Shown in pieces: positions 56,244-64,000 of a DNA stretch of 64,000 bases. The notes below the pieces were generated by a model. The model was not told where the DNA came from. It made no database searches and was given only the letters and a program-made list of their open reading frames with translations. Every line of letters begins with the position of its first letter. The stretch's first letter is position 1. The translations under genes and the position numbers were made by a program. Source of the DNA: JANXQG01 sp963709175 (GTDB lineage: Bacteria > Planctomycetota > Planctomycetia > Pirellulales > Thermoguttaceae). The stretch covers positions 1,550,001-1,614,000 of the forward strand of contig CAVPVK010000007.1 in NCBI GenBank assembly GCA_963709175.1. Direction: 5' to 3'.

Positions 56244-56367
56244 TCCATCAAGCCGAGTGACACCGAGCTTGGAGGCAGCGTGTGGCCAGTGGAGGCCCTC
56301 GCGGAGATTCGATGCTCCGGCACGCTCTGTTGCAGGGAGGCATTTTCGTTCACAAGGAGGTTCTATC

Positions 56368-56562
56368 GTGCTTGTAATTACCCGCAAGCTGGGCCAAGGG
56401 TTCATGCTCACCGTCCCCGGATTCGACCGGCCAATCTTCATCCGCATCGAGCCGAAGGCGGAAAAAAAGAACGCCGTCAGCGTGACTATCGACGCCCCGG
56501 CGGAAGTGATCGTGGCCCGGGAAGAGCTTTATTGGCCGAAGAAGGAAACGCCCCATGTCTGA
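56368..56562 (+). CDS. csrA: CsrA-like RNA-binding regulator in the element
   Basis: 64 residues from GTG 56368, with AAGGAGG seven bases upstream. 'VLVITRKLGQGFMLTV' and 'VSVTIDAPAEVIVAREELYW' match CsrA/RsmA (MLVLTRKxGE, VxxGIxAPxxVxVxREE). An extra strand ('FDRPIFIRIEPKAEKKNA') lies between the two. CsrA binds GGA-containing hairpins in mRNA leaders. Carriage on a mobile element suggests it modulates element or host translation. Its stop overlaps the next start. Confidence 0.8.
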   Translation: MLVITRKLGQGFMLTVPGFDRPIFIRIEPKAEKKNAVSVTIDAPAEVIVAREELYWPKKETPHV

Positions 56563-57647
56563 ACAACTTTCCATCACCATTGACCGCCACGACGGCAAGC
56601 CCCTGATTATCCCGCTTCAACCGGGAGCGACGACTATCGAGGGCACCTGTGGAGTGGGCAAGAGTCTGACTCTGGAGGCGATTAATGTCCTCTTCGGCGG
56701 CGATCAAAAGGAACGGATCAAAGCCACCGCCGGCCAGGCGGGGACCACGGTTAGCGGCTGCGGCGTCGTGCTGTCCCTCAGCCCCGGCCGCGCCACCGCA
56801 CGCGGCGAGCCCGAGGTGGGGACTATCGAGGAGTACCCGCTCGAAGAATTGATCTATCCGCCCTTCAAGAATGACCGCTCGAAGCATGAACACGGGATCA
56901 AGTGCTTGTTGCGGCTGTCGAAGGCCAAGGCCGATCCCAAAGCGTTTCACCACCTGGTGGGCGACAAGGCCGCTTTCGACCGAGTGGTGGGGACGGACGC
57001 CCAGAAGACCAACGACCTCGTGGAACTGGCGGGACGAGTGAAGCGTGCCCTTCAGTCGGCGGCGCGAAACCGGTCTGCGGACGCAGAAACCGAGGAGGCT
57101 GCCGCGGCGGCCGATCGGGACGCAATGAACGGCCTGGTGGATGGTCCCTGCGATGCCGCGGTTCTTCAGGCCGCCCACACGGAGGCTGTCCAGCGGCACG
57201 CCATGCTCAAAACGCAGTGGGACGCCTATTGGAACGCCCAGGAGGCGGCTGATGCCGCACGCATCAAGCTGGCGGAAGTGGGAGTGAATCAAGCGGAGTC
57301 GATGCAGGCGGCACAAGCCGCGCTCGATGCCGCGTGTGCGAATCAGGCCGAGGCCCTGCTGGCCCAAAGCAAGGCCAAGGCTGAAGTGTCTCGCCTGGAG
57401 GCAGAGCTTCAGGCAGCGAAGAAAACCCGTTCCGCCGCGGACTCGGCTTACCAGACCGCTTCGCTGGCCGTTGTTTCCGCACAGCGGGGCGTCAAGGCCG
57501 TGGAAGCCAACCAGGCCGCGTATGCCGGCTGGCAAGCGGCGATCGATGCCGCCGCCGGTGGCACCATGCCCGACGAAGGAGAGTTACTGGAGGCCGAGAC
57601 TGCAGTTGCCGCTGCCCAACAGGCGATTGAGGCGGGTGCCGTCCTCG
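56555..57647 (+). pseudogene. RecF/SMC-like ATPase, C-terminally truncated
   Basis: About 360 residues. 'IPLQPGATTIEGTCGVGKSL' holds the Walker A GTCGVGKS, followed by 'LEAINVLFGGDQKERIKATA' and an AAA_23-like beta region, then a long Ala-rich coiled coil ('LAQSKAKAEVSRLEAELQAA'). The ABC signature and Walker B that should follow are missing: at about 57,620-57,650 the sequence passes into the C-terminal part of a DnaB-type helicase. Phage RecF/Rad50-like ATPases assist recombination or replication. Confidence 0.7.
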
Positions 57648-58283
57648 GGCGTGAGCAACCAGCGGGTCCGCAACGCGGCGATTGGACCGGCCGACAATTC
57701 CGCGATCATCGACGCCGCCAGCAGTCTCAACCAACTGCCGATCGTCTTGCACGACTGGCCCACGCTGCGGGCTGCGGACATTCGCCGGGCCGCGCGGCGG
57801 GCCAAGGCGGAATTCGTCATCGTGGATTACCTCACGCTCTTAACGCCTTCTGAGCGGAACCAGAAGCGCTACGAGCAAGTGGCGCAGCTCGCCAAGGACC
57901 TCAAGGCAGTGGCCCGCGAGCTGAACGTGCCCGTGCTGGCGCTGGCCCAACTCAACCGCGAGATGGACAAGTTCGGCAAGGAATCGCGACCGCGGCTGTC
58001 GAACCTCCGCGAGTCCGGAGACATCGAACAGACGGCCGACCAGGTGCTGTTGCTCTACCGCCCGCGAAAGAAGATCGAGCACAAGGAAAACGGCGTGGTG
58101 GTGGACTCCTGGGACGCCGACCTGGAGTACGCCAAGAACCGCAAGGGGGCGACACCCACTTTCAAGCTGGACTGGGACGAGGAGCGGACGCTCTACGCCG
58201 AACATTCCACCAGCCACTACGTGGCGAGCACGAACGAATTTGCCGGCGACTTCAAAGCGTTTGAATCGACGGGGGAGTTTTGA
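57648..58283 (+). pseudogene. DnaB-type replicative helicase, C-terminal part
   Basis: About 210 residues. 'GVSNQRVRNAAIGPADNSAI', 'LPIVLHDWPTLRAADIRRAA', 'EFVIVDYLTLLTPSE' (Walker B), 'LNVPVLALAQLNREMDKFGK', 'LRESGDIEQTADQVLLLYRP' are the later motifs of DnaB RecA-like domains. The N-terminal domain and Walker A are absent, and no start codon with a ribosome binding site exists, so it cannot work alone. It is joined to the ATPase gene by a presumed deletion. Confidence 0.75.
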
Positions 58284-58843
58284 GCCGTGACCCACGCACC
58301 ATGACCGTCGAGGAATTCCGACTCGCCACCGCGAAGGCCAAGAAGCCCAAGCGGAAGTCTCGCGGCGAGTGGCAAGCGATCTTCGCCGCCACGCCGAGGC
58401 GAACGGAGGACGAAACGCGGGAGCTGCCGTCGCAGCGCGCCTTATTCACGGTCCACGAGCCGCTGAGCGCGTGCATACGGCTGCCCATGCCGCCCACGGT
58501 TAATAGCTACCAGCCTCACGCCCTGATCGCCGGAAAGATCGTGCGGCACTTCAGCGCGGAGGGGCTGGCCTTCAAGGACGCCATCAAGGCCGCGTGGCTG
58601 TCGCACTGGAAGGGCTGGCCTCCCGAGCCGACCACCGCAAGGCTGCGAATGCTGATCGTGGTTTGCTACAACACGGCGGCGAGGATCGACCTGGATAACA
58701 GGGTCAAGCCGCTGCAAGACGCCCTGGCGGCTGCGGGAGCGTTTGCCAACGATGAACAGATCGACGACCTGCACGTGCGCCGCGGGCCGGTGAGCAGGGA
58801 AGGCGCGTATTGCGACGTGTGGATCGAGACACTTGGAGAGTGA
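58280..58843 (+). CDS. rusA: RusA-like Holliday junction resolvase
   Basis: 187 residues from TTG 58280 (ATG 58301 also possible). After a basic N-terminus comes the RusA domain: 'RLPMPPTVNSYQPHALIAGK', 'ARIDLDNRVKPLQDALAAAG' with the conserved Asp residues, and 'FANDEQIDDLHVRRGPVSRE'. RusA cuts Holliday junctions with Mg2+ and is typical of lambdoid and other phages, next to DnaB. The start overlaps the previous stop. Confidence 0.85.
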   Translation: MSRDPRTMTVEEFRLATAKAKKPKRKSRGEWQAIFAATPRRTEDETRELPSQRALFTVHEPLSACIRLPMPPTVNSYQPHALIAGKIVRHFSAEGLAFKDAIKAAWLSHWKGWPPEPTTARLRMLIVVCYNTAARIDLDNRVKPLQDALAAAGAFANDEQIDDLHVRRGPVSREGAYCDVWIETLGE

Positions 58844-58892
58844 GATGAACGCGAAGAAACTGTTTTAACCCCTAACCCCAAGGAGCCCTATC

Positions 58893-59345
58893 ATGCCGCG
58901 AGGCAATGCAGCAGCACTTAACACCCCCGAATCCCGCGAGAAGCGCAAGGCCACTATCAAGGAAAGCGTTCGCCGCCGCAAGGCCATCAAGGCCGTGGAA
59001 TCACTCGGCAACCTGGACCTTGCGCCCATCGACGAACAAATCAACGACCTGGAGAAGCAGATCGCCCGGCTGAAGAACGCCAAGAAGATCATCCTCCAGC
59101 TCCGCGGCGAGACGCCTGCCGCAATCGAGCCTGGCAAGCCAGTGAACGGCGTTTGCGCTTCTCCACCGGTCGAAGACCTGCCGCCCTTGGACGCGATCCA
59201 TGCCTGCCTCAAGGGCGCACCGCCCATGGGTGCCAACGAGATCGCCGCCAAGCTCGCCATTCCGCAACACACCGCCCTGGGCATCCTCCGCAACAATCGC
59301 TCGCGATTCGTGGAGACCAAGCAGGGCTGGACGACCGTGAAGTAA
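58893..59345 (+). CDS. Coiled-coil and winged-helix-like protein
   Basis: 150 residues with AAGGAGCCCTATC before ATG 58893. Basic N-terminus ('ESREKRKATIKESVRRRKAI'), a heptad helix ('IDEQINDLEKQIARLKNAKK') and a C-terminal winged-helix-like segment ('MGANEIAAKLAIPQHTALGI', 'LRNNRSRFVET'). Possibly a DNA-binding regulator of the element. Confidence 0.65.
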   Translation: MPRGNAAALNTPESREKRKATIKESVRRRKAIKAVESLGNLDLAPIDEQINDLEKQIARLKNAKKIILQLRGETPAAIEPGKPVNGVCASPPVEDLPPLDAIHACLKGAPPMGANEIAAKLAIPQHTALGILRNNRSRFVETKQGWTTVK

Positions 59346-59378
59346 TTTCAACCAACCGTAACCGAAAGGAAAAAGCAA

Positions 59379-60089
59379 GTGACGAAATCAACGACTGCAA
59401 AAACCAGAAAGCCAACCAAGGGCGAGACGATCGAGGAAATCGAAACGCTCCTGGAATCAATTGAAGCCAAGGAGCTTGACGTTCAAAAAGCCGAGATCGC
59501 TCTCGACAGCGCGAGGGACGCGGCGAAGACGTGCAAGGGTGTTTGGCTCATGCGCGTGGCGGAGTTGCGAGACCTGGTGAATTCCCGGCGGCGTTGGGCT
59601 GAGGAGGCTAAGCGTCAACCCTTACTGAACAAGAAGCCCTCCACGCCCAAGCCCGTCGATCCGCTGCCCGAAGGCGTGACCGCGACCAAGCTCGTGGGGC
59701 CGCTGGAGGACCTTAAGACCGGCGCCGGCACGATCATCGCCAAGAAGGGCGAAGTCACCGTGGGCTACGTTCGCCCCAAGCAACCGCTGTTCATTCTCGG
59801 ACCCAAGGGCATGGAGTTTGTCCTGGTGGACGGGACTTATGCCGAGATCGTGCCCGAGGCCAAGCCGGCGGATCAGTCGTGGCGCAAGGCAGGGATCGAC
59901 AAGCTGACTGGCCTCACGGAGACCCAGCGCGAGAAGCTAGCGCACGGAAATATTCTCACACTTGGCGACCTGCAGGACCGCATGACCAAGGACGGGCTGC
60001 ACTGGTTCGACGACATCGCCGGGATTGGCCGCGAAGCGGCTACGAAAGTGGAGGACCTGTTCAACGATTTCGTCTCCAAGGTGGCGTGA
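59379..60089 (+). CDS. Hypothetical protein with C-terminal helix-hairpin-helix-like part
   Basis: 236 residues from GTG 59379 behind AAAGGAAAAAGCAA. A helical N-terminus ('GETIEEIETLLESIEAKELD') and Pro/Lys linker lead to a beta-rich middle and to 'AGIDKLTGLTETQREKLAHG', 'WFDDIAGIGREAATKVEDLF', which resembles a Rad51/HhH-type DNA-binding segment. Stop and next ATG overlap. Confidence 0.6.
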   Translation: MTKSTTAKTRKPTKGETIEEIETLLESIEAKELDVQKAEIALDSARDAAKTCKGVWLMRVAELRDLVNSRRRWAEEAKRQPLLNKKPSTPKPVDPLPEGVTATKLVGPLEDLKTGAGTIIAKKGEVTVGYVRPKQPLFILGPKGMEFVLVDGTYAEIVPEAKPADQSWRKAGIDKLTGLTETQREKLAHGNILTLGDLQDRMTKDGLHWFDDIAGIGREAATKVEDLFNDFVSKVA

Positions 60090-60343
60090 TGAGCAAGCCC
60101 GAACTTATCACCGAATGCCGCCGCTGCGGCGACTGCCGAAACAGCCAGCACCACTGGATGGACAACGACACGTTGGCGCTGGCCTTCGACCGCATCTGCA
60201 AGCACTGTTCCGCCGTGGGCGACGATTGCGCCGCCTGCGACGGGACGGGCATCGACCCGGACGCCCCGGGCGAAGTCGATTGCGAAGAGTGCGACGGACA
60301 TGGCGTCGTGATGTTGGGCTGGTTCGTGCCGCTGGAGGATTGA
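60089..60343 (+). CDS. Zinc-ribbon protein with four CxxC pairs
   Basis: 84 residues; ATG 60089 overlaps the previous TGA. Cys pairs in 'ECRRCGDCRNSQ', 'RICKHCSAVG', 'CAACDGTGIDPD' and 'DCEECDGHGVVM' resemble the DnaJ Cys-rich zinc centre (CxxCxGxG twice). It probably binds two zinc ions. Role in the element unknown. Confidence 0.65.
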   Translation: MSKPELITECRRCGDCRNSQHHWMDNDTLALAFDRICKHCSAVGDDCAACDGTGIDPDAPGEVDCEECDGHGVVMLGWFVPLED

Positions 60344-60348
60344 TTGAC

Positions 60349-60558
60349 GTGACGCCCGATCTAGCCTTTCTCCGTCACCTCTGCCAGGCCAAGGCCGCGG
60401 AACTGGCCGGCGACAAGGCCGCGGCTATCGAACACCTCGACGTGGCCGCGAAGCTGGCCGTCGAGCCGGACGACTGCCTGCAACTGGCGCGGTGGCGGAA
60501 GAGGCTGGAGGCGAAGCCGGCAGCGAAGAGGCAAAGCCGAAAGCGAATTGGAACCTGA
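60349..60558 (+). CDS. Small helical protein
   Basis: 69 residues from GTG 60349, six bases after the zinc-ribbon gene. 'LAFLRHLCQAKAAELAGDKA', 'LDVAAKLAVEPDDCLQLARW' and a basic C-terminus. No family recognised; it is the last gene of the tight series. Confidence 0.5.
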   Translation: MTPDLAFLRHLCQAKAAELAGDKAAAIEHLDVAAKLAVEPDDCLQLARWRKRLEAKPAAKRQSRKRIGT

Positions 60559-60595
60559 GTCTGAATTTCATCTCTTAACTCGAAAGGAACGAAAC

Positions 60596-63577
60596 GTGAA
60601 AAAGCTGTGGAAGAACAGCAAGCCGAGCTGCTTGCGGAGCCGTTTGCACATCGAGCCTCTGGAAGAGCGGCGGATGCTGTCCGTGGGCTTTCAGATCCAT
60701 CCTGGGTACTATGTGGCCAAGGTGACTGGCTTCAGGGATATGGGCGTGTGTTGGATATCTTGGCCAACCTCTGCCATGGATACCGCACATTCCAGCGATC
60801 AGTACACTTGCACGATAAACTGGCAAAACACTACTGGCTCTGGTTCGTTCGTTGACACCAACCCCACACGGCAGAACTGCCCGTTTACTGGTTTTGGTGA
60901 TGAGCCGGGCTGGTATGATCAGTACTACATCGAGAACGTGGGTACATGGAAAATCTCTTACACGGTGTACGATGTCACGGCCAATATATCGAACACGGCT
61001 TCTGTCACAGTCGGCGTTACTGTTCCGTACCCGGTTTACGGTCCAACAACATGGAACTCAAGCGATCTGCCGGAGTCACCGGAGTTCAATTGCGATGGAA
61101 CGGGAGGAGTTTTTAATCTCGGAGGCAACGCATCAAACGATCAGATGTTGGTTTTGAGTGCGACTCCGGGCACCTCAAACAGTTTTATCGATGGTACCAG
61201 CAATGGTCTTGGGTACTCTTCTCTTGACACACCTTTCTATCAGGGCTGTGTACTCAATCAACCTGCTGCAACTGTTGGCGATCCCGTAACTGACACCGCT
61301 CCTGCCCGCGTGCAATACGGTACTCCGGCTGGTCTTCCTGGTCCAAGCCAGTATTCCAATACAACACAAGGTGCAATAGGCATGGGCTACTTCTTGTTCT
61401 GGCTCTTCGTGGCGGCGTGCGGGTCGCCCAATCCAGGGAATCTCGACTCTGGCAATGTGCCACTGCAACCAGTCGATTCGGACGCTGAAAACGTGGGCAC
61501 ATCAACTACATGGAACATTAGTGCCGACATCGACGGTGGTGGTCCGTTCGTAAATGAGTGTGCGAACGAAGTCACAACCCTTTCCGGCAACAATGGCTTC
61601 GACGGTCTATCCGTGCAGGCTGGGACAGTGATCATTGCTGGTTCTCAGGCTTTCGGCAGCCAGGGAGACCTCGACGTTAGTGGAGGTACGTTGGACATGG
61701 GTGGCTACAGCCAGACGGTCAACAACCTCTACGGCTTTGGCACTGGCGACAGTTCCTTGAATACCGTGTTCACGGCCAACAGCAACTACACCGATAGCGG
61801 TGCGAGTGGATTGATTACCAACAATGGCTCTTCGGCAGTAAATTTGACGATTGCACAAAACCAAATACTCGATGCGTACTACGGGAACATCGAGGATGGT
61901 TCATCATCTGTCAAGCTGACCCTTAACAGCCAGTACGCCGGCAGCGAGTTGCTGCTTGACCCGCCGTCACAAAACAGCTACTCGGGGGGTACGGTCATCA
62001 AGAGCGGCATGCTGGTGGCTGCGAGCAACTACGCGGTGCCGGTGAACAAATCGCTGGTCATCGGAGCAAACGGAGTATTTGTCTTCGACCCAACGCAGTC
62101 GATCCGAAATGGTAGTGTTGGCGACGACGATAGTGGATCTGGCTCCGGCACGCCGACAACGCCTGTGACTACTACAACCACCCCGCTGGCGGTCAACTCG
62201 GTTGCTACGGTCGGCTCTTCAACCACTAGCGCCTCGATGGTCCAGTTCCAAGTGACCTACAACCAACCAGTCACTAACGTAACCACCGCCAACTTCAGTC
62301 TTGTCTCGGTGGGGCAAGGTGGCGATGGTAGTGCCGCCGCCGCCTCGTTGGCGCAGGGTCCAGCGGGAACCATTTCCTCGGTGACCGGCAGTGGGGCCAG
62401 CTACACGGTCACAGTCACAAACATCTATGGTGCCGGCACTCTCGGCTTGGCAGTGCGTGGGTCAACGCCAGCTTCCAATCAGGCCTACACCATCCAGTCA
62501 GCTACCGGTCCCGCAGCCATCGCCGCAGGTGGACAGTCGCTCCAAGAGATCGATCCCGACTTGTACGATACCGTGCTGACCGATTATACGGCTGACGGAT
62601 CGATCACCCGGAACGACATGATTGGCATTCTGGAAAGTGCCGACGGGGGTGGCTCGGTGAGCGACCAGGCCTTGGCCGGCCTTCAGGCGATCACCCAGCC
62701 CGGCGCCGCGAGCCTGCTGGGTGAGAAGGATTACGTCGCTGCCCTTGCTGCCGATGTCGTGCAGGGAAATCAAGCCAACGGCTACTACCAGGGCACTTAT
62801 CTTGGCAACCTGGCCAGCCAGCCGACCGATGCTCTGCGGGCAACGGCATTGACGGATCTGGTGGGCAAGTGGTTTGAGGGGACAGATCTGCCGGCAGCCG
62901 CAGGAACCTACGCGCCTCAAACTGTGTCGCTCTTCGGCACGGCCGGAACACCCAGCAGCGCCGACATGCACCAGGGCCAGGTCGGCGACTGTTATTTTAT
63001 CGCAGCGATGGGCGCGATCGCCGACACCAACCCCCAGGCCATCGAAAACGCGTTCATCAACAACGGAGACGGCACCTATACGGTGCGGTTCTACACCGTA
63101 AGCGGCACTCCGGATTACGTGACGGTCAACAGCGAGCTCCCGGTGAACTCGTCGGGAAGCCTGATCTACTGCGGCGTGGGCAGCGATGGTGCTTATTGGC
63201 TGCCGTTGCTTGAAAAAGCCTATGCCCAGTGGAACGAGACCGGCAACGAGTTCAGGGACGGGATCAATGGATACGCCGACATCAGCGGCGGATTCATGGG
63301 CAACGTCGATCAACAGGTATTGGGGGTGGATCCGATTGCAGCGGCCAACGAAACCGCCATGATCAATGCCTTGGCGGCGGATGACGCCGTCACCGTGGCC
63401 TGTTACACCACGGACACCACGCTCCAACTGGTGGCCGATCACGCCTACGAAGTTTCGAGTTATAATAGCAGCACGGGCCTGTTCACCCTGGAGAACCCCT
63501 GGGGCGATTACGAGCCCGAGGCGTTGACCTGGGCGCAGTTGAGCACCGACTGCTCGCTATTTACCATTGCCACCTGA
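60596..63577 (+). CDS. LEPR-XLL surface protein with C-terminal calpain-like protease
   Basis: 993 residues from GTG 60596 behind AAAGGAACGAAAC. 'CLRSRLHIEPLEERRMLSVG' is the LEPR-XLL motif at the start of very large planctomycete surface proteins. Beta-rich and autotransporter-like segments follow ('VNNLYGFGTG', 'NSYSGGTVIKSGMLV') and a Ser/Thr/Gly linker. The last 210 residues are a family C2 (calpain-type) protease: Cys near 799 in 'HQGQVGDCYFIAAMGAIADT', His near 949 in 'VADHAYEVSSY' and Asn near 967 in 'LENPWGDYEP'. All three catalytic residues are present. Its GC and codon use are lower in the middle part. Confidence 0.82.
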   Translation: MKKLWKNSKPSCLRSRLHIEPLEERRMLSVGFQIHPGYYVAKVTGFRDMGVCWISWPTSAMDTAHSSDQYTCTINWQNTTGSGSFVDTNPTRQNCPFTGFGDEPGWYDQYYIENVGTWKISYTVYDVTANISNTASVTVGVTVPYPVYGPTTWNSSDLPESPEFNCDGTGGVFNLGGNASNDQMLVLSATPGTSNSFIDGTSNGLGYSSLDTPFYQGCVLNQPAATVGDPVTDTAPARVQYGTPAGLPGPSQYSNTTQGAIGMGYFLFWLFVAACGSPNPGNLDSGNVPLQPVDSDAENVGTSTTWNISADIDGGGPFVNECANEVTTLSGNNGFDGLSVQAGTVIIAGSQAFGSQGDLDVSGGTLDMGGYSQTVNNLYGFGTGDSSLNTVFTANSNYTDSGASGLITNNGSSAVNLTIAQNQILDAYYGNIEDGSSSVKLTLNSQYAGSELLLDPPSQNSYSGGTVIKSGMLVAASNYAVPVNKSLVIGANGVFVFDPTQSIRNGSVGDDDSGSGSGTPTTPVTTTTTPLAVNSVATVGSSTTSASMVQFQVTYNQPVTNVTTANFSLVSVGQGGDGSAAAASLAQGPAGTISSVTGSGASYTVTVTNIYGAGTLGLAVRGSTPASNQAYTIQSATGPAAIAAGGQSLQEIDPDLYDTVLTDYTADGSITRNDMIGILESADGGGSVSDQALAGLQAITQPGAASLLGEKDYVAALAADVVQGNQANGYYQGTYLGNLASQPTDALRATALTDLVGKWFEGTDLPAAAGTYAPQTVSLFGTAGTPSSADMHQGQVGDCYFIAAMGAIADTNPQAIENAFINNGDGTYTVRFYTVSGTPDYVTVNSELPVNSSGSLIYCGVGSDGAYWLPLLEKAYAQWNETGNEFRDGINGYADISGGFMGNVDQQVLGVDPIAAANETAMINALAADDAVTVACYTTDTTLQLVADHAYEVSSYNSSTGLFTLENPWGDYEPEALTWAQLSTDCSLFTIAT

Positions 63578-63591
63578 CAAGGAGACCTGCC

Positions 63592-64000
63592 ATGAAGAAG
63601 TTAGTAATCGCACTAGCCACACTGTTGCTGACAATCACTGCGTTCTCTGGTGAGATCAAGCGGAAAGATGACATCTGGCAGTCCATGAATACTGAGCCGT
63701 TCGATCTACAAGAAATACAGAAAACGCACGACAAGCCGCAAACGCTGCTCTTGGATGTACCGCCGCCGCTGCCACTGCACGTAAAGGCCGCGCTGGATAC
63801 GTTGACACAGCACAGCGGGGAGGCAATCGTCGCCAAGGAGGTTTTCGCCGATTACAGTCGGACGTTGACGCGGTTCCAGGCAGAGATGAATTGGAAGAGC
63901 CTCACGCAGAAGCAACGGGATGCCCTGGCAAACCCCAAAAGCAATACTGCCAAGGTTCCGCGAGAAATGGTAATCGAGGCTAGCTACAAGCCTGTTGCGA
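63592..64000 (+). CDS. Secreted hypothetical protein (cut by window end)
   Basis: 136 residues are visible. AAGGAGACCTGCC before ATG 63592 is a strong ribosome binding site. Signal peptide 'KKLVIALATLLLTITAFSGE', then a mixed helical domain ('HVKAALDTLTQHSGEAIVAK', 'DYSRTLTRFQAEMNW'). It starts 15 bases after the calpain-like protease and may be its partner or inhibitor. No family recognised. Confidence 0.65.
   Translation, partial: MKKLVIALATLLLTITAFSGEIKRKDDIWQSMNTEPFDLQEIQKTHDKPQTLLLDVPPPLPLHVKAALDTLTQHSGEAIVAKEVFADYSRTLTRFQAEMNWKSLTQKQRDALANPKSNTAKVPREMVIEASYKPVA

Larger units (their letters stand above)
52160..60558. mobile_element. Degraded integrative/prophage-like element
   Basis: The stretch contains an HTH protein, a tyrosine integrase that runs into tRNA-Ala, DUF1580, several small phage-type ORFs in tight head-to-tail order, a CsrA homologue, a RecF/SMC-like ATPase, the C-terminus of a DnaB-type helicase and RusA. 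No capsid, portal, terminase or tail gene is seen, and the integrase and ATPase/helicase genes carry internal deletions. The boundaries are uncertain: the tRNA lies inside the stretch, so the left and right parts may come from two events. Confidence 0.55.

Overview
The window is GC-rich bacterial DNA that I assign to a planctomycete, most likely a draft or metagenome-derived assembly. This rests on protein signatures rather than on any rRNA: an LEPR-XLL-type N-terminus (60596-63577), three PEP-CTERM exported proteins, a DUF1580 protein, the 'SLRTLL' membrane start of an LRR protein, a sigma/anti-sigma/VIT-vWA system, a large Ser/Thr kinase, and AAGACCC-type short repeats between genes.

Layout. 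0-6.5 kb: end of an IS701-like transposase, two secreted PEP-CTERM proteins, truncated fragments, and an LRR protein. 6.6-9.7 kb: a two-component pair, a haem-motif histidine kinase and an NtrC-type sigma-54 activator. 10.5-14 kb: a Ser/Thr kinase gene flanked by two copies of a dispersed intergenic repeat. 14.4-21.2 kb: metabolic and housekeeping genes (aldo/keto reductase, GH3 glycosidase, secreted PCMT-like methyltransferase, CbiX-like chelatase, metallophosphoesterase), then a 230-bp element with 50-bp inverted ends. 21.7-26.5 kb: ECF sigma factor and a very large anti-sigma/VIT/vWA protein. 26.8-33.1 kb: an ABC-2-like transporter operon ending in an S41 protease. 33.3-35.3 kb: a sugar isomerase and an MBL-fold nuclease.

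The centre-piece is a nitrogen-fixation operon on the minus strand, 46.1 to 35.3 kb: nifH-nifI1-nifI2-nifD-nifK-nifE-nifN-nifB-[2Fe-2S] ferredoxin-nifV, then a molbindin (mop). A consensus sigma-54 -24/-12 promoter lies 53 bp upstream of nifH, with a 21-bp palindrome about 100 bp further up. The two PII-like genes between nifH and nifD imply NifI-type post-translational control, as in methanogens and many anaerobes. The set H, D, K, E, N, B (plus V) covers the usual minimum for Mo-nitrogenase; no nifA, nifU or nifS is in the window.

46.3-51.8 kb: IS200/IS605 remnants, a PDZ protein, a second ECF sigma/membrane anti-sigma-like pair, mnmA and a PEP-CTERM protein. 52.1-60.6 kb: a decaying integrated element: HTH protein, disabled tyrosine integrase running into a tRNA-Ala(TGC) gene, then small phage-like genes including a CsrA homologue, a RecF/SMC-like ATPase truncated into a DnaB-type helicase C-terminus, and RusA. 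After it come a large LEPR-XLL protein with a C-terminal calpain-like protease and one partial secreted protein.

Important caution: at least eleven genes, including nifD and mnmA, are broken by single-base frameshifts that a one-base correction repairs. This density across unrelated conserved genes suggests assembly indels more than real pseudogenes. Coordinates for those genes are given as the repaired span.
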